Assembly: GCA_019096195.1 (NCBI GenBank)
Contig: JAGTXK010000076.1
Span: 186,001-250,000 of the forward strand
DNA length: 64,000 nucleotides
Direction: 5' to 3'
From: Boletus sp. NGJ
Taxonomy: Eukaryota; Basidiomycota; Agaricomycetes; Boletales; Boletaceae
The notes beneath the pieces were generated by a model. That model worked only from the letters and a program-made list of their open reading frames with translations, had not been told where the DNA came from and made no database searches. Shown here piece by piece: positions 1-11,874 of this stretch. Every line of letters begins with the position of its first letter. Position 1 is the first letter of the stretch. A program made the position numbers and the translations under genes.

Positions 1-99
1 GCGGACTCGGTGCGCACCCTTTTCCGGGGACGGTTACTGGTGACCGACGTCCCCGCAGAGGTGTTGTACGAAATTCGCACCTTTTGCAAAACAGGATGA
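1..99 (+). CDS. 3' end of an unidentified gene entering from the left
   Basis: The second-codon frame from base 1 stays open for 32 codons and ends in TGA at 97-99. Its last residues read LYEIRTFCKTG. The stretch is GC-rich with coding-like third positions, and the sequence becomes AT-richer right after the stop, as in a 3' UTR. I recognise no family from so short a piece. It could also be chance, since the start lies outside the window. Confidence 0.35.
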   Translation, partial: ADSVRTLFRGRLLVTDVPAEVLYEIRTFCKTG

Positions 100-479
100 G
101 TGTCACATGTCACGGATGATTTTTCATTAATGGTTCCTGCCAAGAGTTCGAGCATATCCAGCACCGTGTGAACTAGTACCTAGATGTATACTAGTACTTT
201 TCTTTCGTAAGATAACTGACAGGAATTTCGCCCGGGTCCCCGTTCAAAGGGGTCTTTTGTCCTAACAACTGATTTCCCAGCTCAAAAAATATATGTACCA
301 TCAACTACTTCATAGCAACATATATAGTTTTTGGATTTCTGAAGTCAGTTTGCATCCCTGATAACTCTCTCATGCCTATTACCTATCGAGGCCGGCCTAT
401 CCCGAGAGGGGTGTGTTATATGATGGCATGTCCCTCAGATCAACATTTATTCCACCTATTTTGTTTTACAAATCAAGTA

Positions 480-654
480 CAGTCGACTCTGTAATAACCC
501 ATACCTCTCGGGACAGGCCCAGGGGTATGGCTTATGGAAGAGTATGGGTTTTGATTGAGGCTGGAAGCACTGAAAAAGAATTTTGGGAATGGAAAATTAT
601 GTGTTTTCACAGAGTATGGGCTATACCCTGTATGGGTTATGACAGAGTCAACTG
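480..654. mobile_element. MITE with Tc1/mariner-type TA target duplication
   Basis: A 175-bp non-coding element. Its left end (480-503) and right end (631-654) are inverted repeats matching at about 22 of 24 bases, beginning CAGTCGACTCTG and CAGTTGACTCTG when read inward. A TA dinucleotide flanks each end (478-479 and 655-656), the duplication expected of Tc1/mariner transposition. Inside are further short inverted copies of a CCCATA/TATGGG motif. No transposase is present, so movement would have to be in trans. Its tips differ from those of the Tc1-like elements after 46 kb. Confidence 0.72.
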
Positions 655-656
655 TA

Positions 657-1770
657 AATGGACGCACCCACTGGCATCGACAGGGCCTGAAAACGTCGCA
701 CCCCTATGCACAGTCAGGGCAACGCGCCACTCCATCAGAAAACGACTCCTCCTGTAACTCCAAACCTTCCTTCAACGTACTGGATCGATAGCATGCGACA
801 AGCTAGCAAGTCTACAAAAAGACCTCTTCAGAGCGTCGAGGGTCAGCCGCATCTCATACAATTACAAATTACGCAGAGGGAATCCTCCCGACCGCACGGT
901 ATGAACATCGCGATGCTTCCCAAGCGGCATCCAACCTTCTTCCTACATACACACGCACACACATGGTGTGCGGGCTTTTTGTCGCCGGACGCATTGATGT
1001 GGGGATAATGGATTCACTCGCAGTCCCCAACCACGAGACATGACCACGCGTTCGAAGCAGACAGATCTGGATGCGAACGCGTCGCGGTGACGTTGCGTCA
1101 GCTATCAACAGCAACGGAGCGCACACGCCGGTGCGCTCAGTTACACCTGCTCCGACAAGCTCTCCTTGTTCACCTCGCTGTCCGTCTGTAAGTGGGCCAG
1201 AAATAATAATGAGCCAGTTGTGCACATCCAATATTCCAGTAAGAAAAAAAAAAGGAACTGACCCGTGACTGCGATGATCCTGTGGACACCTGCGCGTACT
1301 CATTCTGCACCATAGCAAAAACTACGTCAACGAACGCGAATCAGAAAGGATAAAGAAAAAAAACGTACCCCTTGCTCATCTTGGTACATCTTCTTTGACT
1401 CTGTACCTTGACTCTGATTGTCGTTGTGTCCGGTGGTGAAAACGACGGATTGTGTCATCTACGGCCCACACCCAATACATCGCTTAACAGGCATGAAATG
1501 TCTCTACAGGTGAACGGACGCACGGCTTTCGCACTACTGACGTTCAATCGGACTGAGTTGGACAATTGCCCGTTAGGGGGGGCTCTGTGATCAGCATGGG
1601 GATCTTCTTCATTGAGACCCTGACCATGTTTCACATCGCGTGAGTTAAGACTGCGTTCGTCATGTCAGCGTTCGGACAGGCAAAAGGCACCAAGAACATA
1701 CCATCCAAGTAAGGTATTGACATAGACTAGAACGATCGTCAGTACCAATAGCCAGGCGCAACGAGATCAC
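657..1770. other. Region without a supported gene
   Basis: About 1.1 kb of mixed composition. A 149-codon open frame on the minus strand (869-1318) has no recognisable domain and no clear intron context. A short poly-A/purine run lies near 1243-1254 and another near 1355-1365. I see no RNA gene or obvious repeat. Confidence 0.4.
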
Positions 1771-3552
1771 CTACGCTTGCTTGCGACCATTTGCATAGGT
1801 ATCCACAGTTGTCTCGATGGAGCTGCTATGAACTAAGAGGCTGTCAGAATTCAGCCCATCGAGAGCAGAACTAGTACACACAACGCAGAAGTATCCCGTT
1901 TGGGCAACACTGGTTTTCTCCGTGAGTGACTCAATATCAGGGTCACAAGGACACGCACGTAAATGCCAACCCCCGACAAACGAGGACTCTGACAACAGTC
2001 TGTAAAACCCCGTCAGGTCTACAAGACAAATCAAGTAAAATGAGTCGTCCAGCCAAAAAGTAAAGAATTAAAATATGAAAACTCACACCACCATCTCCGG
2101 GTATTTCGCTCGGCGTAGCGAGTAACACATCGTCGCAAATACGATCAAGTCTGTCATAACTCCCGTAACTTGACTTATCGCAGCGGTGACCTGCGATACC
2201 GACGTAAATGGAAAGGCAGGTTGTTCCAGACTCCCAAGGAAGTCTGGGAAAAGCGACACACGAACCTGCATCTGCGGAGAGCCGAATGCCGAGAGTCTTC
2301 GCTGTACAAGCCTGATAACATCAACGCACATCAGCAATGTTTAGAAGGCGAGGTGATGGCTTTTCACTAACATTTGTCCCGTGGCAGCTATGTTGGAGGA
2401 CGGCCGAGGACGTTGATTAGGTTAACACACAACAGGTGTTATTTCAGGAACTCACTCAATCCAAAGACTTTTGGTTTCCTCTCACGTCAATCAAAGTTGA
2501 TAGCAACAAATGAAAAAATGGCGTACCCAGCGCGATAAACGACAGAAATATCTTTGGCATCAAGTCAGAAAATTGGTGGGTACCAACGGGCACAAGACAT
2601 ACCAATGCTAATGCCACTACCCGGGATCCTCCAGTGACTACAATGAAAATAGTCAGTACTTGGCGACTGCGGTTGAGAAAATATTGGCTTATCAAACACA
2701 CCCTGAAAAGCACGATGGGCAAAGAAGCTACAACCAGACAAGTCAACTTGGAGACAGATCAGGTAAGCGACCATGTCACTCACAGATGTGAAATAAACGT
2801 GAGAAGGACCTAGACCAATGATAGTTCCGTCGATAAAAAGTCCACTCTGGAAACCGGGATTACACACCGATAACATGTACTGAACCTTGAGATAGATTGG
2901 AAGGAATTAAACCTCAATGAATGACGAGAACACCTCATACTCACACAGAAAGTCCTGGAGGAATACGTGAGCATGGGGCACGGAGCGCCGGGGGTTGCAT
3001 ACTTACGTAGTTGCGTATAAGACGTCCATATTGACGTTAAACAACACAATCAGATAATAGTATAGCCTAGACAGTGCGTGAGAAAGGGGGCAACGGTGTA
3101 CGAGAGGCGCGTACACTTCAGAGACTGCATGAACAGGGTGAGACAACGGTTCGAAAGACGTGTTGGAGGACCTACCTAGAGCTGATGCTGCTGTATCCAG
3201 AGTGCTAGAATGATTGAGGAAATAGAAAGTGACGTAATAGCGATCTTGCTCACCAGAGCGTCGCAACCTGAAGAAATCAAAGTGAGCAGAAAAGAAAGAA
3301 AAGGGAGAACGGATACATACGAGGTATCTTATCCACCGGTAGTCCTTTGGGTATCGTGAGTAGTAAATGTAAGTTTCTACAGGTGTGGATCGTTCTCAGT
3401 CAAGGGAGAATGGGAGAAAACGTAGCGTGCGAGAACATACGAAAGAAGGTGAGGCCGTAGAACACAGTAGCAATGACGAACCCGATGAAGAGAACACCCA
3501 GGTTCTCGAGTTCTGCAGGGGAAGGGAGGGTGGAGGACGATGCAGAGCTCAT
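1771..3552 (-). CDS. DUF6534-like multi-spanning membrane protein, many tiny exons
   Basis: Family seen in sequence: basidiomycete DUF6534-type membrane proteins of unknown function. Exon 1 (3552-3441) encodes a short N-terminus and a first membrane helix ending YGLTFF. Exon 2 (3376-3321) completes the family-typical QTYIYYSRYPKDYRWIRYL with correct phase. A 14-bp microexon (3267-3254), a 29-bp exon (3204-3176) giving LDTAASAL, and an exon at about 3124-3007 giving SHALSRLYYYLIVLF follow. Further downstream are FFAHRAFQ near 2730-2700, RQVLTIFIVVTGGSRVVALA near 2660-2590, the VMTDLIVFATMCYSLRR helix near 2170-2100, and the family C-terminal LNSDSLL near 1855-1835. Between about 3000 and 2660 I could not join the exons in one frame, so part of the model may be wrong or the gene may be damaged. 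A paralogue lies at 31.8-33.3 kb. Confidence 0.6.
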
Positions 3553-4189
3553 TGTCGTCGCCTGGAGAAGTAGCGGAATGTGGACGACATGGTGTGCGAG
3601 CCTCAGCCAGGGTTATATCTGCCTCTCAATTGAATTCAGCCCTCTCGTATACTATATACCCATATCCTTTGTCACGACATCCTATATCCATATCAGGATG
3701 TCAGTTTTTCACGACGTTGCGCATTGCGGTTATTTTGAAACCCCGCGAACAATACCCACAGAAAATAAGGGTCCCGTTGGACCCATACCAACGAATTTGC
3801 ACAGGAACTGATTGGCGCGCGTGTCGGACGGTACTAGTAGTACAGTATCTACTAGTTCAGCTAATCCTGGCTTGTCCAACAGGGTTAAAAGCACTCGAGT
3901 GATTTATATTGCTCTCTCGCTTCCGACGCCAGGCCCCCAAAAACACTGTCCTGCGCAGATCCAAGTCTCACACAATACTTACATTCAACTTAGTAATATA
4001 GCCAGTCTTGAATGCACCATCAAGGGGATTTATGATCCCTCCCTCATAGTACTAGACAGTCAGATCTAGACCAGTTGTTGATCATGACACTCCACTCTGA
4101 TACAGTTCAAACTCAGGCCCCGGCCCACGAACTGAGGGAATCTTGGAGTATATAATCCACCTGTCTAACATACATTTCACTGCATATTG
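3553..4189. other. Intergenic, upstream of the DUF6534-like gene
   Basis: AT-richer than its neighbours. It contains the near-palindrome ACTAGTAGTACAGTATCTACTAGT around 3832-3857, which could form a hairpin. No gene, RNA or mobile element was recognised. Confidence 0.3.
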
Positions 4190-5040
4190 TCATTTCTCCT
4201 GCATCCCATGATGAGAATTATACACTACTACCAGATATGTTATGAAAACGCTAACTGTCCCGTCGAAAACACTGGACCAGGTTCGAATTACCTTTCCAAA
4301 TAGATGCCTCCATTGGAGACAAGTCAACATTTCATCTTTGCAAGCGCGAAGCGAAGAAACCCCAGTAGTGGCCAACGGCTCTGACCATCGTGCGAGACAG
4401 ATAGAGCGAAAGAGAACTGCACATACCGAGTACCCTTGGTGACAAAGGAAGACTCTGGGAGGTATCATTACCTGTGACCTTGGCATCACTTCCCTTTGAT
4501 CTGTGGACGGGAAAGCATTGCCGACCTGAGTGGTGCATGTGAATGACTTAATTTAATGCCGCATCTGCGTGCCACAGATGCCAAGTAAAACGATGCAACG
4601 CGCAGTTGAACGACTCGGTTTAACCCTGGACCTTACCTGCAGCATGGCAAGATCTTCCAATGGCAAAATGGGAGCCATACCCGGGGACGGGTCAGCCCTT
4701 CGCTAGAATCAGACGAGAAAATGAGCGATGCTGCCACGGTCGCTTTCAGGCAATTCCGTCCGATTGGCAATGCTGTTTGAAGTTCTCGATTCTGAGACAT
4801 AATACTCATCAGACCAGCAATGACGGAATTTCCTAATGCGATTGTGGCCGTGCACCAAAGTTCTCGCCTTGGCCACATCTTCCACATTGTAACACGACTC
4901 ACAAGGATCCCTGTCAGTATTGTGCGTGTCGCTCTGCTCGTAAAAAGTGACGATCGTGACTGGGTTTCGTTTTATGTTGCTTATCCAGGCACGATACGAT
5001 GGGCGGTATCAAGGATGTAAACGTGAGTAATGTGCCAAGC
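4190..5040 (-). pseudogene. Decayed relative of the DUF6534-like gene
   Basis: On the minus strand a VYILDTAHRIV segment near 5020-4985 matches the family's 'LDTAH' position. It is followed by a helix-like WCTATIALGNSVIAGLMSIM segment near 4860-4800, and further on by a hydrophobic VFITYLVVVYN segment near 4240-4210. These occur in the order expected of the family, but no continuous splice model could be drawn and the frame changes within the first 250 bp. I infer a broken tandem copy of the gene at 1771-3552. It could instead be a real, very intron-rich gene that I failed to resolve. Confidence 0.33.
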
Positions 5041-5253
5041 CCGTCACTGAGACCCAGATTACCGCCCTTTGTCCTTGCTCCAATTACCCGTGATTAGATA
5101 TTTCCTCATGGATTTCTTCTCGCCTTTTCTAGACGTTCTCGGCTGACGCAACCACCCCCCGCAAATCTCTTAACTCTCAGGTGACCACTTGTCTTTGAAC
5201 TATTCTTTTCTTGCCATTCTTGCCTGTTGGACCAATTCTTGTTTTCTTTCATC

Positions 5254-7588
5254 ATGGTCGAGCCTCCTTGTACCGTCCCACCCCATCCCCATCCCCGCAG
5301 AGCTAGTTGGTTGTGGTCTGGGCATCAGAAGTTGTCAAGCAGAGATCTTACTCAGACTTCGCGAGATCCTGTGCCACCTTCCCCAAGGCAGAATTCTGAG
5401 GAGCCCGCATGCGATTCGCACCCGAGTTCGCCCCGTACAGAACCTGGCTCTCGCACTTCTTCGAGACCTAGCACACCTAGACGGCTCTCTACGTCCTCTC
5501 TCTCCCAGTTCCTTTCATTTCAGTCCTCACCACGCGCTTCGATATCTCATGGTATTCAGCAGGTCTACCAGTCATCTCCCACGTCCAATGATGGCTCTGC
5601 ACAACCGGTCGTGTTAACACGGTCGGAGGTGTCCCCTCGTACGACTGGTTCCTTTGGGAAAATGGCATTCAATTCCATGATTGGTGGCCTCACTTCTCTG
5701 TCCCTCTCTCGTACGAATGCAAACAATGACGAGAAGGAATCTCGCGGGCGCAGTTCCTCAAGAAGCAAGCCACGTTCCTCTTCGTTTGCTTTCCCCTCTA
5801 CGTCGAAGGACAAATACAAAGACAGGGATAGGGACTCTGCTTCTTTGGCTTCGAAGGAATCTTTACGTGCACGTTCGCAGTCCCCTTTTACTCTTTCTCG
5901 CTTCCGTTCTCGTGATCGCGACCGTGACCAGTCGCCGACGCCACTCCCACTCGAGGAGTCGGACAGCGAATCGATCACTTCTCGGCGTTCACCCGCCGTC
6001 CGTCCCCGAAATGCATTCACAGACGATGGGGATTCGGGTTCGGAGTTTGCGGGTGAAGAAACCGAGGACGACGAGGATGACTGGAGCGATGAAGATGGTA
6101 TGCTCGATTCCGTCACCGAGCGCAACACAGAGCAGAATGCGCAGATCGCCATCGTGGCTGGCATCGGCGAGACCGATGTGGATGCCGATATGGATGCCGC
6201 GATGGACCCCGATCCCTTGGGTGAAGGGGTCAACGTCGTCGTGCCACCTGAACCATACTTCCCCTCTACCCTGAATCGACCGAGTTTTGGTTCCGCCCGA
6301 GGGAGACGCGGTGTTCCGAAGAGAAGAAAGTCAAAGCATCACGAGCTTCTCCCACTTTCCACCTCGAGGCCTGTGTTTCAACGTGACCGGTGTACGATTA
6401 CGGTCACACAGGGCCATCCTGAGTCCTCTGGAAGAAGGAAGAGGAAATACGTCGTTGCGAGTGACCTAAGTGATGAAAGTAGATATGCCGTCGAGTGGGG
6501 TATCGGAACAGTGCTTCGTGATGGTGATGAACTGTACGCATCTCGAACTCATCCACATTTGATTATGCACCCCATCACTCTTGCAGGCTTATCGTTACCG
6601 TAGTGGAGAACGAGAACAAAGGTGAGTCTTATCACGTGGAAGGTGCTATTGGTCAGGGCCTGATGATTGCCGCTAGTTGACCCACTCATCCCGAATCCCG
6701 CAGACCGAGCCACGAAGTTGCGTAGCCAACAGGAAGTGTGTTGATATCCCCTCGACTCCCGATTGTGCTTCTTACCCACCTCACAGCGTCAAGGTCTCGC
6801 CTACATCCTCCTTCGTCAAACGACATCGCTCCTCCAGCGGACCAGATTACATGTAGCCGTCTCGTGTCAAGCTTGGCACGCAAAGAATGCCCGCCACATG
6901 CTTCTCGATATCGTCGATCACAATAAGCCGACCATGTTGATCGTTGGCTCGCGCGGCATCGGCAGACTCAAAGGGTGTGTCACAACCTGATTCCCACCAA
7001 TATTGTCTACTCAACCTCACGTAACGCTATGCTTCTAGTATCCTCCTCGGGTCGACTTCGCACTATCTCATCCAGGTGTCATCTCACTTTTTCTTTCCAA
7101 ACGCTCATCGTTGACCCCAGTTTTGTTTCTGCTTTCTTTTTCTTTTCCATTGTCCTTTGTGTCTCGTTCAATGCCTCACGTTGCTTGTCATGCGTCATGA
7201 CGATCATCTTTTTTGATAACCATCACGATTTGCGTGTCTCAATATGTGCGCCGACATACAGCGGTGTTCCGTCCCTGTGATGGTTGCTCGTCGTCGTCTC
7301 AAACGACCCCCGAAACGGTCAGCGCATCTCGCCAAACACCGTGTACACGTGTCGCTCGCGGAAGCAGGTATCGATCGAGTAGCTCCCAAGGTGGATCACG
7401 CCGTGGCGGTTATGCGCGACGAGATGCAACGGGAGGACCAGCGTAGGGGTGAAGAAAGCACACGTAGCATCGAAGAGGCCGGAGAAGGCGAGGGCGATGA
7501 AGGCGAGGGCGAGATCGAGGCCGATGGTGAAGGCGATGCGGAGAGTGCGGAAGGTGAGGTTTTTTTGGGCACCAAGATTAGGGGATAG
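5254..7588 (+). CDS. Universal stress protein family (UspA-like), long disordered N-terminus
   Basis: Six exons join in phase: 5254-6533, 6587-6621, 6704-6735, 6787-6974, 7039-7075 and 7262-7588, giving about 632 residues. Residues 1-400 are low-complexity and Ser/Arg/Asp-rich (RDRDRD and acidic DDEDDWSDEDG runs), typical of disorder. The Usp fold begins near residue 405 with KRKYVVASDLSDESRYAVEW, continues with LLIVTVVENENK, and carries the nucleotide-loop-like MLIVGSRGIGRLKG followed by ILLGSTSHYLIQ. That corresponds to the G-2X-G-9X-G(S/T) ATP-binding pattern of the family. The last exon begins CSVPVMVARRRLKRP and ends in a Glu/Gly-rich tail (EGEGDEGEGEIEADGEGD). The start at 5254 is preferred over an in-frame ATG at 5227 because it gives the usual MVEPP-type N-terminus. 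That choice is soft. The last exon is duplicated at 10.9 kb. Confidence 0.85.
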
Positions 7589-10500
7589 TATCCGAAACGT
7601 CTGAATGTTGGACGCGGAACGTACAAGAGAGGGCCGTCGGTACGTAAATGTGTCCTCTCTGGGGCATTGTACCAGGTCTGTTCTTGTTCTCATACCTCCA
7701 TACACAACTTTCTGTTTTTCTTTATAGTTTCTTTTTGAACGTCATCGGCGAACAGGGTTTCACGAAGGGAGTCTCTTGGGATCGCTCGTGTTGTCTTTCT
7801 TCTGCCTGTATTTATATTCCCTCATGGCCTCGTCTTTTCTTGTCACATGTATCTTGAATCCACAATGCAATGTCTGCATCACATTATATCAGGCTCGCGA
7901 TACATGAGGCTCACCGGGGATATTGATTAGTGCACAATGAATGTCATGGAACACATTCAACATCCATCGATTTCTGTATTTACTTGTACGGTACAGTATC
8001 TCATAAAGCATATTGTCGGTCACCTTCATTCATTAGGTCGGCAATTTGGTGGTGAGCTTGAAGGGTGAGTTTGTCCCAACATCTTGCTATGCGATATGAG
8101 ACACTGCACCATACATGCAACTAGTAAATCAAACCTAAATTGTCCATTGATTCACTCGTGCCAAACCTTCTACTTGTCACCTTCCACACGCAGGCTGCGG
8201 GGGAAGGGAGAGGTACGAGGAAAAGAGAGGAAACGACGTGGTAGATGTGAGCATCCGGAACTACAAACGAAAACCAGACTTTTGAGTCACTCACACGTCC
8301 TCTTCGTGCTTCGTGTGATCCCGGACGCGGTAATAGACCATCGGGAAGGCAAACACCATCCCGGCAGCGGTCAACACCCACGTCGAGAGGAAGATGTTCA
8401 TATATCTGTCATCATGCCAGTTTTCGAATGCGTCCAAGATCAGTCGTGTTTAGCTCGCAGGGGAAATGCAGGAGAACTCACGGTAACCCGACGCCGTCCG
8501 CACGCCATACACCTGCCGCACCACACGATTGGAGCGACTTGTCTATGTGAGGCAGGTACGCCCACCGTCGGATAAGCTCACTCAATTGTTTACCGGGTGG
8601 GAACTGTCACTTACAAAACCCGGTGAAAACGGCGAGTTTGGCTAGGTCATTGGACATGGCACCCATCAGCCAATATGCATACGTTTGCAACATGGAGTCG
8701 AGAAGGCTGTAGAAGATGATGAGCCATACGTGTGCTGGGTAGTCTTCGCTGTAAATATCGATATCGGTCGCTAGCGATACGCTCTGACGTGTGTACGTTC
8801 TGGCGGTCAGACAGAATGAGTTCTTGAGACCACATGGGCATCATGTCATGGTCTACTCACCTTTGGTAGAAGTAAGCCCAGATGTGTATGACGAATACCA
8901 TACCAAACACGAGGACCCAACCAGCAAAGGCACGAACTCTTCGTCGGTACCGTGTTTGGTCGAGGATGACGTATCCGATGAAGAGGGAACCAAAGATCTG
9001 AGACGTCCAGTAGACGAAATTGTTCAATCCCCGAGCACGGATAGTGAAGATGGCTCCATTGTAATCGTTGAATTCTGTGTTATCCCAAAACATTGCGAAT
9101 TAGCTTGAGAGAATCGAAAAGCCTTTGGAAACGGAAGCTGAAACACTGACGCCAAGTGTAGAACCAGTTGGAGGAGAAGAACATGGGAAAGAGCAGCAGA
9201 ATCCATGGATCCGTTTTGAGCGCGACAAAGAGACTGATGAATTCAGTTTTCCACGAAGGATGTCTGACTCGGACCACTCTCGTGCCATCGGTGCGGATTA
9301 TCTTATACGGGTCGGCCATGAAAATCGGAAGGACGACCCCGACAAGCGTAAGGATCAAGAAACCGATCTATAGATAGCTCGTCAACAAGGATCTTTCTTT
9401 TCTTTTGTAGATACTTACGTAGGTTCCGTTGCCAACTGACATCGACAAAATCCCATCAGTCAAAAATTTCGGACGGCAGGTTGAATCATACCTGATCCAG
9501 CCTGCAAAAAGTATGAGTATGGGACTAAGTTACCAGACAAGTTAGCTCACCGTCGAGTGAAAATTCTGCCCGAAGGCGACCGCAGAACCAACCGCACCAC
9601 CCAAGCTTAAGATTGCCCAGAACAAGCCGATGAAAGCTCCCTTCTGAGCCTCAGTTGGATATGCCATCATCAAAGCACCTTGTGCAGTCCATAACAAGGA
9701 AGCACAAACTCCAAGGATAGCACCAGCAGTGGTGACAAAATCACCTGCGCCGGGGTGAATATTCACAACCCTAACGGTCAACTAAGCGACGACGTTGAAG
9801 CTGACTTGAAGAGGGAACCACACAAAAAGGCAGAAATGTATAAAGAGTATCCCCATGTCCCCAACATGAGCGTTAGTCGTGGCCCAAGCAAATTGTTGAT
9901 CGATCTTTCGCGAATCGTTAATTACCGTCCATTCTCCGAATGCCAGGGTGCATTTCTGACTCACCCAGAGAAGAATCCGAAGAAGGCAAAAGTCGAGTAA
10001 AGCGCGGCGCTTGCGTTTGCTTGGGCTGTTGTGTTCACTTGTCCACCTCCACCAAGGCCAGTGAGCGCGTTGAACATGCCAGGACACATGAAACAGACGA
10101 ATCCTAGTAGTGCGACCTGGAGAACCGGGTGGTAGTAGATTCGTCGCCATCCTGTCGGACGTTCGAATATCGCAGGCTGCTGCTGTGAGCCAGAGTCTTC
10201 AGAAGTACGACCGCTACCAAGGTTTGCAGCTTCTGCCTGTGAGTCGGACATGGTAGTCCCAGCGAGAGGAGACCTAAAACGAATAGAAGAGTATTTATGC
10301 GAATCGTCCAAGTGGCGTTCGGCGAATCAACTATGGAATCTGAAGAGGCAAGGTTCCATGCAGACGAACTGAGAACTTGGTATGCCATTGTGATACTAAG
10401 ATCATCACTGAATATTGAATCTTCCAACATCGACCACCACCTAAGAGTTTCAAAGGCAAAACTCAATTATACGTACCACAGAGACGTACGAAGGTGTTCC

Positions 10501-10720
10501 ACCACGCCAAGGGCTGCGCAAACTAGGAGTCCTGGCACATAGTGCCTGGCAATGTTAGACATGCTCCGGCCATAGGACACCTGGATCAAGCAGACCCCAA
10601 TACGCTCGTTGTAGTATGGTGGCAGAAGTGTGAGACAAACTTGTCGGTCGTCGGTCGATCAAACTTGTGGCTCAAAAGTTAGCTTGTAATGTTCGTTATG
10701 ATCAGCCACGCTAACTCGTC
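7190..10720. repeat. Segmental duplication, unit 1
   Basis: This block and 10790-14280 are diverged tandem copies in the same orientation. Shared landmarks in the same order are the last stress-protein intron/exon (7200-7580 versus 10800-11150), the sequence around AGGGGATAGTATCCGAAACG (7582 versus 11155), the GGTACGTAAATG motif (7637 versus 11527), the AATGAATGTCATGG motif (7936 versus 11610), the whole UNC93-like gene, and its upstream region (10260-10720 versus 13840-14280). Coding parts are nearly identical and non-coding parts are more diverged. Edges are estimated to about 50 bp. Confidence 0.85.
8291..10251 (-). CDS. UNC93-like major facilitator transporter, copy A
   Basis: Integral membrane protein of the UNC-93/DUF895-like branch of the MFS, with unknown substrate. 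Exon 1 (10251-9965) begins MSDSQAEAA and contains IFERPTGWRRIYYHPVLQ, then two helix segments ending FAFFGFFSG. The next exon gives GSINNLLGPRLTLMLGTWGY (the family 'G.I.N..GPR' loop). The third (ending near 9550) carries ICHPGAGDF-like sequence and LLWTAQGALMMAYPTEAQKG. Later exons give GFLILTLVGVVLPIFMADPY, the long loop RTDGTRVVRVRHPSWKTEFI, FNDYNGAIFTIRARGLNNF, YAYWLMGAMSNDLAKLAVFTG and finally NIFLSTWVLTAAGMVFAFPM before TGA at 8293-8291. I count roughly nine short exons, and no disabling change was seen. It is convergent with the stress-protein gene. Confidence 0.82.
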
Positions 10721-10861
10721 AGTTTCATTGACACAACATTAAGAATTCCACTCAACCCTTTCATTGTTCACACATAGGCATCGTTTACACGATTTTTTGT
10801 TCGATGACGATCGCGATTTCCGTGTCTCGATGTGTGCGTCGACATACAGCGGTGTTCCGTC

Positions 10862-11038
10862 CCTGTGATGGTTGCTCGTCGTCGTCTCAAACGACCCCCG
10901 AAACGACCCGCACATCTCGCCAAACACCGCGTACACGCATCGCTCGCGGAAGCAGGGATCGATCGAGCAGCTCCAAAGGTGGATCACGACGCCGTGGCGG
11001 TTATGCGCGACGAGATGCAGCGACTAGCTCAGTGGTGA
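10862..11038 (+). pseudogene. Duplicated last exon of the stress-protein gene, orphan
   Basis: Nearly identical to the start of exon 6 of the gene at 5254-7588 (CSVPVMVARRRLKRPPKR), with the same upstream intron sequence and 3' splice site. No Usp-fold exons precede it, because the sequence upstream belongs to the 5' flank of the copy-A transporter. The open frame ends early at TGA 11036-11038, before the Glu/Gly tail. This is a passenger of the segmental duplication and is not expected to encode a working stress protein. Confidence 0.78.
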
Positions 11039-11091
11039 AGAAAGCACACGTAGGATCGAAGAGGCCGGAGAATTAAGGCAAGGGCGATGAA

Positions 11092-11122
11092 GGCGATGGC
11101 GATGGCGATGGCGATGGCGATG
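11092..11122 (+). repeat. GATGGC hexamer microsatellite
   Basis: About five units of GGCGAT/GATGGC in tandem. They sit where unit 1 of the duplication has a less regular GGCGAGGGCGATGAAGGC stretch coding for the acidic-glycine tail of the stress protein. This is an expansion after loss of coding constraint. Confidence 0.75.
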
Positions 11123-11874
11123 CGGACAGTGAGGGTTTTTTGGGCACAAGATTAGGGGATAGTATCCGAAACGTCTGAATGTTGGACATGAGGTGCGCGC
11201 GTAAAGGCTAAAAGAGGCGGCGCACGACGGCTATCGAGAGATAACTCAGTCTTCGTGCAGGAGAGTCACCGTAACGACGTTGTTACCTTTCAGACTTTTT
11301 GGACAGATCCATCATTCGTTACACGACATTGTGAGTCGTCGTTTCCGTTTGCAGATTGACATTCGTGCCACATCGTGTCATAGTGTTGCCTGAGCACACA
11401 ATACCTGATCGTGCCTATTGCCCTTATCGTACCGTATATCAGAATTCGTTCGTTATCGCGCACCTCCGTTGCCTCGGACCGGGACTGGGCAGTGCACGAG
11501 CTTGCGGTGTCCAACAGCGTGCCGCCGGTACGTAAATGTCTCCTTCCTGGGGCATTTGGCAATGTCTGCACCACAGCATAAGTCTCGACGGAGATGTCGA
11601 ATACATAATACACAATGAATGTCATGGCGTCGCCCGTTTGACACACCCAACATCGATTTCCGTATTTACATGTACATGTTACTAAACCAAACCCAAATTG
11701 TCCGATATTTCCCTCATGAGCAAGAAATTGGCGAGTAGTACTTCGCCAGTGAAACCGTTAACATCGTCAACCTTATTACGCTTGCCAAACCTACTCCTTG
11801 TCGCTTTCCACACGTAAGCTGCGAGGACGTGAGCATCCGGAATCACAAAAACGAAAATTAGGCTTTTGAGCCAC

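Noticed and set aside
869-1318. 149-codon minus-strand open frame upstream of the first DUF6534-like gene
   Set aside because: No domain, no splice context and biased composition that could leave a frame open by chance. Kept only as a note in the region description.
5565-6233. 222-codon open frame on the minus strand
   Set aside because: It lies wholly antisense to the disordered N-terminus of the stress-protein gene. Ser/Arg-rich coding DNA often leaves the opposite strand open, and no domain is visible.
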